From positions 3,253 through 67,252 of the forward strand of contig URKH01000001.1 of NCBI GenBank assembly GCA_900548255.1: a DNA stretch of 64,000 nucleotides, written 5' to 3'. This document shows positions 10,318 through 18,983 of this stretch, piece after piece; positions within the stretch are counted from its first letter, which is position 1; the number at the start of each line of letters is the position of its first letter. The DNA is from an uncultured Collinsella sp. (lineage in GTDB: Bacteria; Actinomycetota; Coriobacteriia; Coriobacteriales; Coriobacteriaceae). Both the position numbers and the translations under genes were made by a program. The notes under the pieces are model-generated. The model had not been told where the DNA came from. It was given only the letters and a program-made list of their open reading frames with translations, and did no database searches.

Positions 10318-11040
10318 ATGATCAAGAAGGTCATGGAGGACTACAAGGTCCTGTTGCGGAGCATTCCCGCGGCAACGGTTTCGCTGTTTTTCGTGAGCGT
10401 CATCATGATGAACCTGCTGGCCAACAAAGAGCTCATCAGCCTGCCGTATCTGGCACTCGATTGCGGCTTTGTGGTGAGCTGGGTTTCGTTTTTGTGCCAG
10501 GACATGATCTGCAAGCGCTTTGGCGCCAAGGCATCCATCAAAATCTCTATCCTCGCGCTGCTGGTCAACCTGGCCGTGAGCCTGTGCTTTTGGGCATGCT
10601 CGCTCACGCCCGGTATGTGGGGCGCCTACTACGACACGGGCATGATCGAGGTCAACACCGCCCTTAACGCCACCATCGGCGGCACCTGGTACGTGGTGCT
10701 GGGCTCTTCGCTGGCAATGCTCGTTTCTGCCGTGGTTAACTCCACGCTCAACCAGTCGCTCGGCCGTATGCTCAAAAAGAATAACTTTGCGAGCTTTGCC
10801 TTCCGCTCCTATGTGTCTACGGGTGTTGGCCAGTTTATCGACAACCTGGTCTTTGCCATTGTGGTGAGCCACACGTTCTTTGGTTGGACCTGGGTGCAGG
10901 TCCTTATGTGCTCGCTGACCGGCGCTGTCGCCGAGCTGCTGTGCGAGGTCTTCCTGAGCCCCGTGGGCTACAAGGTCGTGCGCGGCTGGGAGCGCGAGAA
11001 TGTTGGCGCCGAGTACCTCGAGCGCCACGCAACCGCCTAA
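10318..11040 (+). CDS. VUT-family (COG1738, YhhQ-like) probable queuosine precursor transporter
   Basis: 240 residues, ATG 10318 with AAAGGAG seven bases upstream. About six membrane helices, with the motifs ANKELISLPYLALDCG (about 37-52) and a late FIDNLVF segment resembling the QF(I/V)D motif of the VUT/YhhQ family. Characterised members import preQ0/preQ1 or queuine. The possible preQ1 riboswitch directly upstream fits this. No queuosine biosynthesis genes are adjacent; the next gene is an SDR nine bases away, so the two may be co-transcribed. Confidence 0.8.
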   Translation: MIKKVMEDYKVLLRSIPAATVSLFFVSVIMMNLLANKELISLPYLALDCGFVVSWVSFLCQDMICKRFGAKASIKISILALLVNLAVSLCFWACSLTPGMWGAYYDTGMIEVNTALNATIGGTWYVVLGSSLAMLVSAVVNSTLNQSLGRMLKKNNFASFAFRSYVSTGVGQFIDNLVFAIVVSHTFFGWTWVQVLMCSLTGAVAELLCEVFLSPVGYKVVRGWERENVGAEYLERHATA

Positions 11041-11049
11041 GGAGCAAGT

Positions 11050-11730
11050 ATGCGGGTTTTGATCACGGGCGCTTCGGGCGGTATCGGAGCCGCGTGCGTG
11101 CAGCGCTTTTTGGACGAGGGCCACGAGGTCGTGGGCTTTGATCTGCTGCCGGCGGCGGTCGAACACGAGCGCTACCGCCATCTGATCGTTGATGTCCGCG
11201 AACCGGACTCGTTTCCAGATGACCTTGAACCCCAGGTAATCGTAAATGTTGCCGGCGCGCAGGATTCGGCAGACGACATTGCCGCCAACCTGTGTGGCAC
11301 CATCAACGTGACCGAACGCTACGCCTTTGTGGGGGAGGGGCTTGCCGCCAAGCCGACGCCGGCTATCAAATCCGTGGTCAACGTGGGGTCGGCGAGTGGA
11401 CATACGGGATCGGAGTTTCCCGCCTATGCTGCCAGCAAGGGCGGCGTTATCGCCTACACCAAAAACCTTGCAAACCGCCTGGCGCCGCAGGCCATCGCCA
11501 ACAGTGTGGACCCGGGCGGCGTCATCACGCCGCTCAACCGTTGCGTGATGGAAGACGAGCACCTGTGGAACCAGATTATGGAGCTCACGCCGCTTAAACG
11601 CTGGGCCACCGCCCAAGAGATCGCCGAGTGGATCTACTTTGTGGGCGTGACCAACCGGTTTATGACCGGGCAGAGCCTGTTGATCGATGGCGGCGAGGCC
11701 GGCCGCACACAATTTATTTGGCCCGAATAG
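11050..11730 (+). CDS. Short-chain dehydrogenase/reductase (SDR)
   Basis: 226 residues, ATG 11050 with AAGGAG upstream and only nine bases after the VUT gene. Cofactor motif GASGGIG (7-13), NAG-like NVAGAQ, a Ser in GSASGH and the YAASKGG catalytic Tyr-Lys pair near residue 126 are all intact, and a C-terminal LIDGGE matches FabG-type SDRs. Slightly shorter than classical 250-residue SDRs. NADP(H) is the probable cofactor; the substrate is not predictable. Confidence 0.88.
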   Translation: MRVLITGASGGIGAACVQRFLDEGHEVVGFDLLPAAVEHERYRHLIVDVREPDSFPDDLEPQVIVNVAGAQDSADDIAANLCGTINVTERYAFVGEGLAAKPTPAIKSVVNVGSASGHTGSEFPAYAASKGGVIAYTKNLANRLAPQAIANSVDPGGVITPLNRCVMEDEHLWNQIMELTPLKRWATAQEIAEWIYFVGVTNRFMTGQSLLIDGGEAGRTQFIWPE

Positions 11731-11732
11731 GA

Positions 11733-11767
11733 AACGCGCCCGATGGAAAGCCGTCGGGCGCGTTTTT
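11733..11767 (+). terminator. Intrinsic terminator after the SDR gene
   Basis: GC-rich stem AACGCGCCCGA with its complement TCGGGCGCGTT around a short loop, followed directly by a T-run. Confidence 0.85.
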
Positions 11768-11780
11768 GATGTCTCGATTT

Positions 11781-12506
11781 TTAGTCGATGCAAGTCCAGT
11801 TGACGGGGGTCGAGCCGTGCTGTTCGAGTAGCCGATTGGCAGCGGAGAAGGGGCGCGACCCCATAAAAGCGGGGAGTTCTGCCGTGGCACGGTTGGCCGA
11901 AAGTGGCGAGGGGTGCGTGGAGGCTAAGCAGTACTTGCCGGTTGCCTTGCCCGCGCCAGTCGCGGCGAGCTTGCCCTCGACCATCTGCTGGGCAAAGCGG
12001 CCCCATGCCAAAAAGACGACCGGTTGGGGCAGCAGACAGCAGCGCTCGATAACGTAGTCGGTCAGCGTGCTCCAGCCCAGTTTGGCGTGCGAGTTGGCGG
12101 CATGCTCGCGCACGGTGAGCGTGGTGTTGAGGAGCAGGGCGCCCTGTTGTGCCCAGGGGGTTAGGTCTCCCGTGGCGGGGATGGGGCAGCCCAGATCGGC
12201 GTTGAGTTCCTTATAGATGTTGCGCAGGCTCGGCGGCAGCTTGGCTTGCGTCGCGGGGACCGAGAACGACAGTCCCATGGCCTGGTTCGGTCCGTGATAG
12301 GGATCTTGACCCAAGATGACAACCTTGACCTGGTCGGCCGGCGTGTAGGCGAGGGCATTGAGGATGTCGTCTTGTGCCGGGTAGATAGTCTGCTCGGCAC
12401 GCAAAAGGGCGATGCGCTCGAGCAGCTGGTTCGTCGTGTCACGTACCGGCTGCGGCGCATCGCCCAACCAAGTTGCGATGTTGCGGTCGCTGGTTGCGGT
12501 GTCCAT
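11781..12506 (-). CDS. ung: Uracil-DNA glycosylase
   Basis: 241 residues, ATG 12506 with AAAGGAG upstream. The family-1 water-activating motif GQDPYHG (66-72) and the DNA-intercalating HPSPLSA motif near residue 200 are intact, with the LLLNTTLTV uracil-binding strand between. It removes uracil from DNA at the start of base excision repair. Normal length. Convergent with the SDR gene across its terminator. Confidence 0.96.
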   Translation of the reverse strand: MDTATSDRNIATWLGDAPQPVRDTTNQLLERIALLRAEQTIYPAQDDILNALAYTPADQVKVVILGQDPYHGPNQAMGLSFSVPATQAKLPPSLRNIYKELNADLGCPIPATGDLTPWAQQGALLLNTTLTVREHAANSHAKLGWSTLTDYVIERCCLLPQPVVFLAWGRFAQQMVEGKLAATGAGKATGKYCLASTHPSPLSANRATAELPAFMGSRPFSAANRLLEQHGSTPVNWTCID

Positions 12507-12594
12507 GGGGCTCCTTTATGGCAGATGCTCTGTTGGCATCTATTGTAAAGGCGCACCGGTTACCTTTATGCCGCGGCTGTATGAAGAGTGGGGT

Positions 12595-13497
12595 CTACGA
12601 GACGCGCTCGGGCGCTCCTGCCATGCGAGCGTGTCCATGTGCGCGAAGGCGCGGAAGCTCGACAGTTGCCACCATGACGCCGGTGAGGATGAGGGCGGCG
12701 CCAAAGAAGGCGATGGGGCTCAGGACCTCGCCGACCAGGAAGAACGAAAAGACGGCGGAGCAGACCGGCTCGAGCGAGAAGGCAAAGCCGGTGGTCTCGG
12801 CAGGTACGTGGGGCTGCACGAGCGTCTGGGTGATGAAGCCGTAGGCAGAGCAGATGAGTGCGAGCGCAACGACAACGACGATCTCGTTGGGCGTGCTGGG
12901 AAGCGTGAAACCGCCAAAGGTGAATGCCGCGATGCCCGAGAACAGGCCGCCAAAGCCCAGCTGCCAAACGCCCAGAGCCAGTGGATCGACCTCTTCGACA
13001 AAGCGCTTGGCTACGATAATGTGGCCGGCATAGATAAAGGCCGAGAGCAGCATGATAATCGCGCCGGGATTCAGGCTGGTAAAGTCGGCGCCCGAGAGCA
13101 GCAGCATACCGCAGGTGACGATGGCGGTTCCGATGAGCACCTTGCGCTCGGGGGCGCGACGCAGCAGAGCTGCGTTGGCAAACGGCACGATTACGACCGT
13201 CAGGCTCTGCAAAAAGCCGGCGGTTGAGGCGGAGGTGAGGCTGGAGCCCAGGCACATGCAGGTGAGCTCGGTTGCCATGATGGCGCCGATGATGGCGGAG
13301 CGAATCATCACGTCACGGTTGATACGCATCGCGTGCTTGTGGAAGAGCAGCAGGCAAGCTGCAAAGGCGATGATGCAGCGCAGCGCAACGATGCTCGTGG
13401 CGTTCATGCTGTCCATGCCGATCTTCATAAGGGGGTACGAAAAGCCCCATGCAACGGGAACGGAAAATGAGAGCGCGATTGCTTTTTTGCGATCCAT
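12595..13497 (-). CDS. EamA/DMT family transporter
   Basis: 300 residues, ATG 13497 with AAAGGAG upstream; ten predicted membrane helices in two EamA repeats (VAWGFSYPLMKIG near the start, the second repeat from about 155). The PSLT/STAGFLQSLTVV and FxxTLVQxHVPAETTGFAFSLEPV patterns are typical of amino-acid or metabolite exporters of this family. Divergent from the LysR gene at 13656 across 158 bases, an arrangement repeated at 51.4-53.3 kb. Confidence 0.9.
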   Translation of the reverse strand: MDRKKAIALSFSVPVAWGFSYPLMKIGMDSMNATSIVALRCIIAFAACLLLFHKHAMRINRDVMIRSAIIGAIMATELTCMCLGSSLTSASTAGFLQSLTVVIVPFANAALLRRAPERKVLIGTAIVTCGMLLLSGADFTSLNPGAIIMLLSAFIYAGHIIVAKRFVEEVDPLALGVWQLGFGGLFSGIAAFTFGGFTLPSTPNEIVVVVALALICSAYGFITQTLVQPHVPAETTGFAFSLEPVCSAVFSFFLVGEVLSPIAFFGAALILTGVMVATVELPRLRAHGHARMAGAPERVS

Positions 13498-13655
13498 GGG
13501 ACTCCTTTTGTTACAGAACGGTTTCGCAAAAAGGATTCTGCTCCCAGATGTGGATGTAGTAAAGCGAATGTATCTTCAGTATGATTAAGAAATGCTAATG
13601 CTAGTAGAAAAAGCCCTGGCAAAACGTTTTACAGCCGCATCGAGATGGAGGCACG

Positions 13656-14522
13656 ATGGCATCGCGGTACCAGATTGTATGTATGGTGGTTGATTGCGGC
13701 AGCCTGAAGGGCGCTGCCGACGAGCTGGGCTATACGCAAAGTGCGGTAAGCCAGGCCGTCAGGGCGCTCGAGCGCGAGCTGGGCACCACGATTATCGAGC
13801 GCGGCAAGCAGGGCGTCTCGCTTACACGCGACGGCAAGCAGTATCTGCCGTATCTGCGCCAGATCGTAACTGCCGAGGCCGAGCTTGAGGGCAAGCGTCA
13901 GGAGTTGCTGGGGCTTTCGTCGACTGACATTCGTATTGCGACGTTTACCAACGTGAGCCGCACCGTGTTGCCGCGCGTGATTCGGGACTTTGGAGCCCTG
14001 CATCCGGGTGTGCGCTTTACCCTCAAGCAGGGCGATTACACGCGCAACGCCCAGTGGGTGCACGATGGCGTGGTTGACTTTTGCTTTACGGCACGCGGAT
14101 TTACCGCGGGGCTCCAGAAGCGCGTGGTCTATCACGACGAGCTGGTGGCGCTGCTGCCGACCGCGCATCCGCTGACGGCAAAGGAAAAGGTGACGCTCGC
14201 CGACCTGGCGTCCGAGCCGTTTGTGTTGCTGGATGAGGGCGAACAGAGTCTGGTGCTCGATGCATTCGCGACGCATGGGCTGTCGCCGCACGTGACGAGC
14301 GAGGTTACCGACGACTACACCATCATGGCGATGGTGGAGGAAGGCCTTGGCGTGAGCATGCTCTACCGTCGTACGGTCGAGGGCATGAAGGCCGATATCT
14401 GCGTGCGCCCCATCGTGCACGCTCCCTCGCGTGATGTGGTGGCGGCTTGGCGCAGCTGGGACACCATGCCTATCGCCACGAGGCGCTTTATCGATTATAT
14501 GAGCTCGCATATCGTGAGCTAG
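13656..14522 (+). CDS. LysR family regulator
   Basis: 288 residues, ATG 13656 with GGAGG upstream. N-terminal winged helix-turn-helix (about 1-60, LGYTQSAVSQAVRALERELG) and a periplasmic-binding-like effector domain. Faces the EamA gene head to head and probably controls it. Shares the effector-domain string 'DDY(T/A)IMAMVE(E/D)GLGVS' with the LysR protein at 52489, which is also divergent from an EamA gene, suggesting a duplicated regulator-exporter module. Confidence 0.92.
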   Translation: MASRYQIVCMVVDCGSLKGAADELGYTQSAVSQAVRALERELGTTIIERGKQGVSLTRDGKQYLPYLRQIVTAEAELEGKRQELLGLSSTDIRIATFTNVSRTVLPRVIRDFGALHPGVRFTLKQGDYTRNAQWVHDGVVDFCFTARGFTAGLQKRVVYHDELVALLPTAHPLTAKEKVTLADLASEPFVLLDEGEQSLVLDAFATHGLSPHVTSEVTDDYTIMAMVEEGLGVSMLYRRTVEGMKADICVRPIVHAPSRDVVAAWRSWDTMPIATRRFIDYMSSHIVS

Positions 14523-14551
14523 TTGCCGATGCGCCACCTTGTTGGATGTGT

Positions 14552-15934
14552 CTAGCGCGTCCCGGTCTTGGCTTGCGTCAGACGGTAGGTGCGTGCCGGA
14601 TGGCAGAGCAATACCGCCACGACCATAAAGAACGCCGTGGTGCCCAGGCTGATGGGGTAGACCATCATGATGTTCGCAAAGGTGCGGAAGTTCGGGAACA
14701 CGCAGAACACCCAATAGAAGCGGATGCCGCAGACGCAGATCATGGTGATGAGGGCGGGCATGAGCGAGATGCCAAAGCCGCGCAGGTAACCGGACATGTT
14801 TTCGTAGAACATGCTAAAGGCGTACGCCGGGAAGATCGAACACACGCGTATATAGCCGATCGAGACGATGTTGGGATCGCTGTTGAACAGCGCCAGGATC
14901 TCGCGTCCCAGACCGACGATGATGACGATGGTGGTGAGCGCAACGATGCCGCCTTCAACCAGGCAAACCTTGAGCGTCTTGGTGCAACGGTCGATCTGGC
15001 GAGCGCCGTGGTTTTGTCCCACAAAGGTGGTGCAGGCCTGGCTAAAGCTGTTGAGCAGGTTGTAGCACACATACTCTAGGCTCATGGCGGCGCTGGATGC
15101 CGCCATGACCTCGGTACCCAGGCTGTTGATGGCGGACTGGATGATGATGTTGGCGACGGCAAAGACGGCGCTTTGGATGCCGGCAGGCAGGCCTATTCTG
15201 ACAATGCGTTTGAGGGCGACGGGGTCGATGGTCAGGTCGCCCAGGGTGACACGAACGACGGAGTCGGTCTTGAGCAGGCGGACAAAGAGCGTGACGGCGC
15301 TGACGGTGTAGGCGATGGCAGTGGCGATGGCGACGCCCGCGACGCCCCAGTGGAGCACGGGGACAAAGATGAGGTCCAGGCCAATGTTGAGGACGGTGGA
15401 CACGGCAAGCGCCTGCAGCGGCATACGGGTGATGCCGACGGAGCGGAAGATTGCGGCCTCAAAGTTGTAGAGCAAGATCGAGGGCATGCTGAGTAAAAAG
15501 ACGCGCAGGTAAAGCGATGCAAGCGGCATAGTTTCGGCAGGGACATTGAGCGCGGTGAGCATGGGCTCGGCAAAGATCTCACCCAGCGCGATGACGACAA
15601 AGCCCACGAGTGCCATCAGAATCGAGGTATGGACGGCGCGCTTGACCATGTTCTGATCGTTGCGGCCGATGGCGTTGGCGATGACCACGTTGGAGCCAAG
15701 CGACAGCCCAATAAACAGGTTGATCATAAGACTGGTAAGCGGAACATTGGAGCCGACCGCCGCCATGGCGAGGGTCCCCTGGTCGCCCGAGAAGTTACCG
15801 ATGATGACCGTGGCGATGAGGTTCGACAGCTGCTCAAGGATGCTCGTGGCGGCGACGGGAAAGGCGAACAGGGGAATATTGCGCCACAGCGAGCCGGTGG
15901 TCATGTCAATGTGCCTAGATGCGGTATCAGCCAT
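14552..15934 (-). CDS. MATE family efflux transporter
   Basis: 460 residues with twelve membrane helices in two six-helix halves, typical NorM/DinF size. The N-terminal half carries the conserved LSNLIATVIIGNFSG and the IGLSLGSNVVIANAIG segments; the second half has SAAMSLEYV and FVGQNHGA. Such proteins export drugs or metabolites in exchange for sodium or protons. Ribosome site weak (GAGAG). Convergent with the LysR gene, 29 bases apart. Substrate unknown. Confidence 0.92.
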   Translation of the reverse strand: MADTASRHIDMTTGSLWRNIPLFAFPVAATSILEQLSNLIATVIIGNFSGDQGTLAMAAVGSNVPLTSLMINLFIGLSLGSNVVIANAIGRNDQNMVKRAVHTSILMALVGFVVIALGEIFAEPMLTALNVPAETMPLASLYLRVFLLSMPSILLYNFEAAIFRSVGITRMPLQALAVSTVLNIGLDLIFVPVLHWGVAGVAIATAIAYTVSAVTLFVRLLKTDSVVRVTLGDLTIDPVALKRIVRIGLPAGIQSAVFAVANIIIQSAINSLGTEVMAASSAAMSLEYVCYNLLNSFSQACTTFVGQNHGARQIDRCTKTLKVCLVEGGIVALTTIVIIVGLGREILALFNSDPNIVSIGYIRVCSIFPAYAFSMFYENMSGYLRGFGISLMPALITMICVCGIRFYWVFCVFPNFRTFANIMMVYPISLGTTAFFMVVAVLLCHPARTYRLTQAKTGTR

Positions 15935-15998
15935 ACGCTCTCAATCTCTAATATGCTCTTTCGTGCTTATTTGCGCAGACGATGATACTCCTAATCGA

Positions 15999-16029
15999 CT
16001 AGTCATTTAAGAACGTCCCCAATGACTAG
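15999..16029. repeat. Palindrome between MATE and rlmA
   Basis: Perfect nine-base arms CTAGTCATT (15999-16007) and AATGACTAG (16021-16029) flank a 13-base loop containing AACGTCCCC, a string also found in the palindrome at 2525-2568. Confidence 0.6.
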
Positions 16030-16085
16030 GTGGGGAAGGCGTGCGACAATGGTGGGCGTTGTGTTGTCCGCGCTAAGGAGTTGCC

Positions 16086-16898
16086 ATGTTGTTGTGTCCC
16101 GTTTGCCATGAACCGTTGGTGGACGACGAACGCGGTGCTGCATGCGCGGGCGGACACCGATTTGACCGTGCGCGCGAGGGCTATCTCTATCTGCTGCGCT
16201 CGTCCAAGAGCGGTGACTCCATGGGTGATCCCAAGTCGCAGGCGCGCAGCCGTCGTGACTTTCTGAACCGCGGATACTACGCGCCGTTGCGCGATGCGAT
16301 GGTCGAGCTGGTGCGCAAGCAGGTGTCTGGGCGCGCGGCGTCTGCAGGCGTCCCCATGACCTTGCTCGATATTTGCTGTGGCGAGGGCTATTACACGAGT
16401 GCCATGGGTGCGGTGCCGGGCGTGGATGCTTACGGTTTCGACCTGGGCAAAGAGATGGTGCGCCTGGCCGCCAAGCGCGGCGATGCGACCTACTTTGTGG
16501 CCAATATGAAGGACATCCCCGTGGCCGATGGCGCCTTCGATATGGTGACTGAGCTCTTTGCTCCCTTTAACGAGCGCGAGTTTGCCCGCGTGCTGGCGCC
16601 CGAGGGTTCGCTCTATACCGTGGTGCCGGGTGCCCGTCATCTCTTTGGGCTCAAGGAGGTGCTCTACGACACGCCATATCTCAACGATGAAAAGCTGCCG
16701 AAGACTACCGAGCTCGAGTTGGTCGGAACGCAGCGGGTGTCTGCGAACATTATGCTTCAGACCCAGGCTGACATCGAGGCGGTGTTCCAGATGACGCCGT
16801 ACTACTACCGCACGCGCCCTGCCGACAAAGAGCGCCTGGCAAACTTGGACACCCTTCAAACCGACATCGACTTCATCATCGCCGAATACCGCCACTAA
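16086..16898 (+). CDS. rlmA: 23S rRNA (guanine-N1) methyltransferase, RlmA family
   Basis: 270 residues, ATG 16086 with AAGGAG upstream. The N-terminal zinc finger has ligands at C4, C7, C20 and H24, as in RlmA proteins that recognise 23S rRNA. The SAM-binding motif LLDICCGEGYY (about 93-103) and the post-I acidic residue follow. RlmA-I methylates G745, RlmA-II G748; the sequence does not tell which. The stop codon is immediately followed by a dispersed repeat, then a strong terminator. Confidence 0.88.
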   Translation: MLLCPVCHEPLVDDERGAACAGGHRFDRAREGYLYLLRSSKSGDSMGDPKSQARSRRDFLNRGYYAPLRDAMVELVRKQVSGRAASAGVPMTLLDICCGEGYYTSAMGAVPGVDAYGFDLGKEMVRLAAKRGDATYFVANMKDIPVADGAFDMVTELFAPFNEREFARVLAPEGSLYTVVPGARHLFGLKEVLYDTPYLNDEKLPKTTELELVGTQRVSANIMLQTQADIEAVFQMTPYYYRTRPADKERLANLDTLQTDIDFIIAEYRH

Positions 16899-16948
16899 CC
16901 TACCAAAAAGGGACAGGTTTATTTTGGCAGGTTTTATCTGGGCAAATG
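16898..16948 (+). repeat. 51-base dispersed repeat, copy 1
   Basis: Starts at the last base of the rlmA stop codon. It matches the complement of 36271-36321 at about 47 of 51 positions, and its first 35 bases also match 36220-36254. Core GGGACAGGTTTATTTTGGCA. Confidence 0.85.
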
Positions 16949-16949
16949 C

Positions 16950-16987
16950 AAAGGGCCGACCGCGGAGATGTGCGATCGGCCCTTTTT
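16950..16987. terminator. Bidirectional terminator between rlmA and the membrane protein gene
   Basis: Long GC stem AAAGGGCCGA with an almost perfect complement around an eight-base loop, T-run on the plus side and A-run on the other, so it can serve both convergent genes. Confidence 0.85.
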
Positions 16988-17023
16988 AGTTGCTTGGCTG
17001 CAGAGGCTATGAGAAGCGAGCGC

Positions 17024-17425
17024 TTACAGGCGGTCCTTGTTCTCGGCCTTGACGGCGTGCGCCTGCTGAACAAAAAACAGGTCGTAGACCACGATGACAA
17101 AGGCGCCGATATTGACGGCGCTGCCGCCGAGTGCGGGAAGCGTGAGCACGGCCTGCGCAATCGTGGCGAGTGCGGCAACGATGCCGAGCTTAAACGCGCC
17201 ATCCACCTGCGAGGGCTTGTTGGCGCCCTTGATGCCCGCAACACCTGCGGCGAGATCGATGAGGCCCTTGGCGATAATCACGGCCGCGGCGAGCATGGCG
17301 TTCGACCCGTACGTGGAATCGAGGTTGCCTCGGGCGATGCCGACGCCGGCGATGACGAGGCTGGCGATGCCCAAAACAAAGTAGACGAGGGCAAGGATTT
17401 TGAGAGTCTTACGAGCGGAGCTCAT
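17024..17425 (-). CDS. Small four-helix membrane protein of unknown function
   Basis: 133 residues, taking the ATG at 17425, which has GAAAGGA seven bases upstream; a longer frame upstream has no ribosome site. Four hydrophobic helices (about 10-32, 44-66, 78-98, 102-122) with short polar links; Lys/Arg-rich ends (SSARKTLK and AVKAENKDRL) suggest cytoplasmic termini. No recognised motif; resembles generic DUF-type membrane proteins of Coriobacteriia. Standalone gene between rlmA and a small ORF, both convergent or divergent to it. Confidence 0.7.
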   Translation of the reverse strand: MSSARKTLKILALVYFVLGIASLVIAGVGIARGNLDSTYGSNAMLAAAVIIAKGLIDLAAGVAGIKGANKPSQVDGAFKLGIVAALATIAQAVLTLPALGGSAVNIGAFVIVVYDLFFVQQAHAVKAENKDRL

Positions 17426-17653
17426 GGCTGGTCCTTTCGATACGAGTACGCCAACCTGGCGCACCCCATGTGCTGCACATATGGTGAAGCACATTGTAGT
17501 TCAACGCGGCGATGCGTGCGTTTGAAAGCGTCTCTTGCCTGTACGGTCCAACCTTTCAAAAGGGAAAGCTGGACGTAAGCCAAATCGATGGCAGCTCATG
17601 TGCGGCGCTGAGATGATGGGGCCGTAACAAGGAGCTAATCTCAAGGAGGAGCC

Positions 17654-17797
17654 ATGATGTACGGAGCAAGGCAAGTGCGTGAGCCGCGGTCGTTGGGAAG
17701 GCGCATGGGTGATTCTGTGATCGCTGCCGTGTGCACGGTATTGATGGCGGTGCTTTGCATTGGGATGCTGTGGACCATGTCGCATGTGGGACAATAA
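17654..17797 (+). CDS. Small single-span membrane protein (47 aa)
   Basis: ATGATG start at 17654 directly after a near-perfect AAGGAGGA ribosome site, stop TAA at 17797. 47 residues: a basic N-terminal half with several Arg (GARQVREPRSLGRRMGD) and one hydrophobic helix of about 19 residues, ending SHVGQ. The excellent ribosome site and clean topology argue that it is translated. Same strand as rsmJ, 63 bases upstream of it. Function unknown. Confidence 0.6.
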   Translation: MMYGARQVREPRSLGRRMGDSVIAAVCTVLMAVLCIGMLWTMSHVGQ

Positions 17798-17860
17798 CGG
17801 ACGGTTGGGTGCCGACATAAACGGCGCCCATGTATTCGTTTTCTTTGCTAAGGAGTGTCC

Positions 17861-18565
17861 ATGGGCGTCGTCGATCCCTTTTCTGTTGCTCGGGCGGCAG
17901 GGCTCGAGTTAACCAGGACACCCAAAGGCCTCACGCTCACCGATGGCTCGATGGAGTTGCGAGCCGATTTTGCCCGCATGCTCCCACGGCTCAAGCAGGG
18001 CCGCTTGCAACAGGAGCTGCTGGTGAAGGCCGCGCGTGCAAAAGGCATCGAACAACCATGGGCGATTGATGCCACGGCAGGCTTTGGCGAGGATTCGCTG
18101 CTGCTGGCGGCCGCGGGCTTTACCGTCGATCTGTATGAACAGGATTGCGTGATCGCGGCGCTCCTCAAGGATGCCTTGGATCGCGCGGCAGATGATCCGG
18201 CGCTTGCGGCTGCCGTGGCGCGCATGCGCTTGCATGCGGGCGAGGACAGCATTGCCGGCCTTCGCCATGTAACTGAGCTGATCGAGCGGGGCGAGTTCGC
18301 GGCTCCCGATGTGGTATATCTGGACCCCATGTTTCCCGAGCGCACCAAGAGCGCGGCGGTGAAAAAGAAGTTCCAACTTTTGCACCATTTGGAACAGCCG
18401 TGTGCCGATGAGGAGACGCTGGTCGAAGCTGCGTTTGCGGTGCACCCGCGCAAGGTCGTTATCAAACGGCCGGTGAAGGGGCCGCTGCTTGCCGGCGTCA
18501 AGCCGAGCTATCAACTTGCGGGCAAGGCCGTTCGTTACGATGTTTTGGTGCCGCCGCGCCCGTAG
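17861..18565 (+). CDS. rsmJ: 16S rRNA (guanine-1516-N2) methyltransferase
   Basis: 234 residues from ATG 17861 with AAGGAG five bases upstream. The SAM-binding IDATAGFGEDSLLLA (about 69-83) and YLDPMFPERTKSA (about 148-160, the catalytic DPM(F/Y)P motif of N2-guanine methylases) are diagnostic of RsmJ, as is KKKFQLLHHL just after. Acts on 16S rRNA of the small subunit. Shorter N-terminus than the E. coli enzyme. Stands alone. Confidence 0.92.
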   Translation: MGVVDPFSVARAAGLELTRTPKGLTLTDGSMELRADFARMLPRLKQGRLQQELLVKAARAKGIEQPWAIDATAGFGEDSLLLAAAGFTVDLYEQDCVIAALLKDALDRAADDPALAAAVARMRLHAGEDSIAGLRHVTELIERGEFAAPDVVYLDPMFPERTKSAAVKKKFQLLHHLEQPCADEETLVEAAFAVHPRKVVIKRPVKGPLLAGVKPSYQLAGKAVRYDVLVPPRP

Positions 18566-18613
18566 CTTGCGCACAATGGCTGGCGTCCCGTCAACACCGT
18601 GCCGATGCGAGGT

Positions 18614-18910
18614 CTATTTCCAAGGGTGCGACGTCAGGTGCCAGCCGCCACAGTATTCGCATTTGTAGCAGGCCAAACCACGCCGTCCGCGGTTTTCGCA
18701 GTCGGCCATAACGGCCTCGGCCTCGGCGCGTGTGTCGTACCGGTTTTTGCGCTCGCACGACTTATAGCGCCAAGCCTCATCGCGCTCGGCGTCCAGGGCG
18801 TCGCGGCGCTCGCCCTCGCGCGCAAACAGGTCGCTCATATCGCCGCCGGTGGCAGCGCCCAAAAACTCGCTTTTGGCCTTTGACCAGGCGGCTCGCTTCT
18901 TGCTCCCCAT
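18614..18910 (-). CDS. Small Cys-rich (zinc-ribbon-like) protein, unknown function
   Basis: 98 residues from the ATG at 18910 (GGAGAGGG ten bases upstream); an ATG at 18943 would give 109 residues but lies inside a palindrome and has a weak ribosome site. The N-terminal half is charged and helical (KKRAAWSKAKSEF). The C-terminal end holds CYKCEYCGGWHLTSH, a CxxCxxC-x3-H cluster likely to bind zinc, similar to small phage- or genome-encoded ribbon proteins. Divergent from the GNAT gene. No function assigned. Confidence 0.6.
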   Translation of the reverse strand: MGSKKRAAWSKAKSEFLGAATGGDMSDLFAREGERRDALDAERDEAWRYKSCERKNRYDTRAEAEAVMADCENRGRRGLACYKCEYCGGWHLTSHPWK

Positions 18911-18933
18911 CTGCTTCGCACCCTCTCCAAACG

Positions 18934-18965
18934 TTGGTATCATTGCTCAATCAAAGTGATACCAA
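18934..18965. promoter_or_regulatory. Palindrome between two divergent genes
   Basis: Perfect nine-base arms TTGGTATCA (18934-18942) and TGATACCAA (18957-18965), 14-base spacer, located in the 73-base gap between the Cys-rich protein and GNAT genes. The TTGGTAT half-site reappears twice at 21814-21844. Looks like an operator. Confidence 0.5.
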
Positions 18966-18983
18966 TAAACGTGAGGTCGCCGC

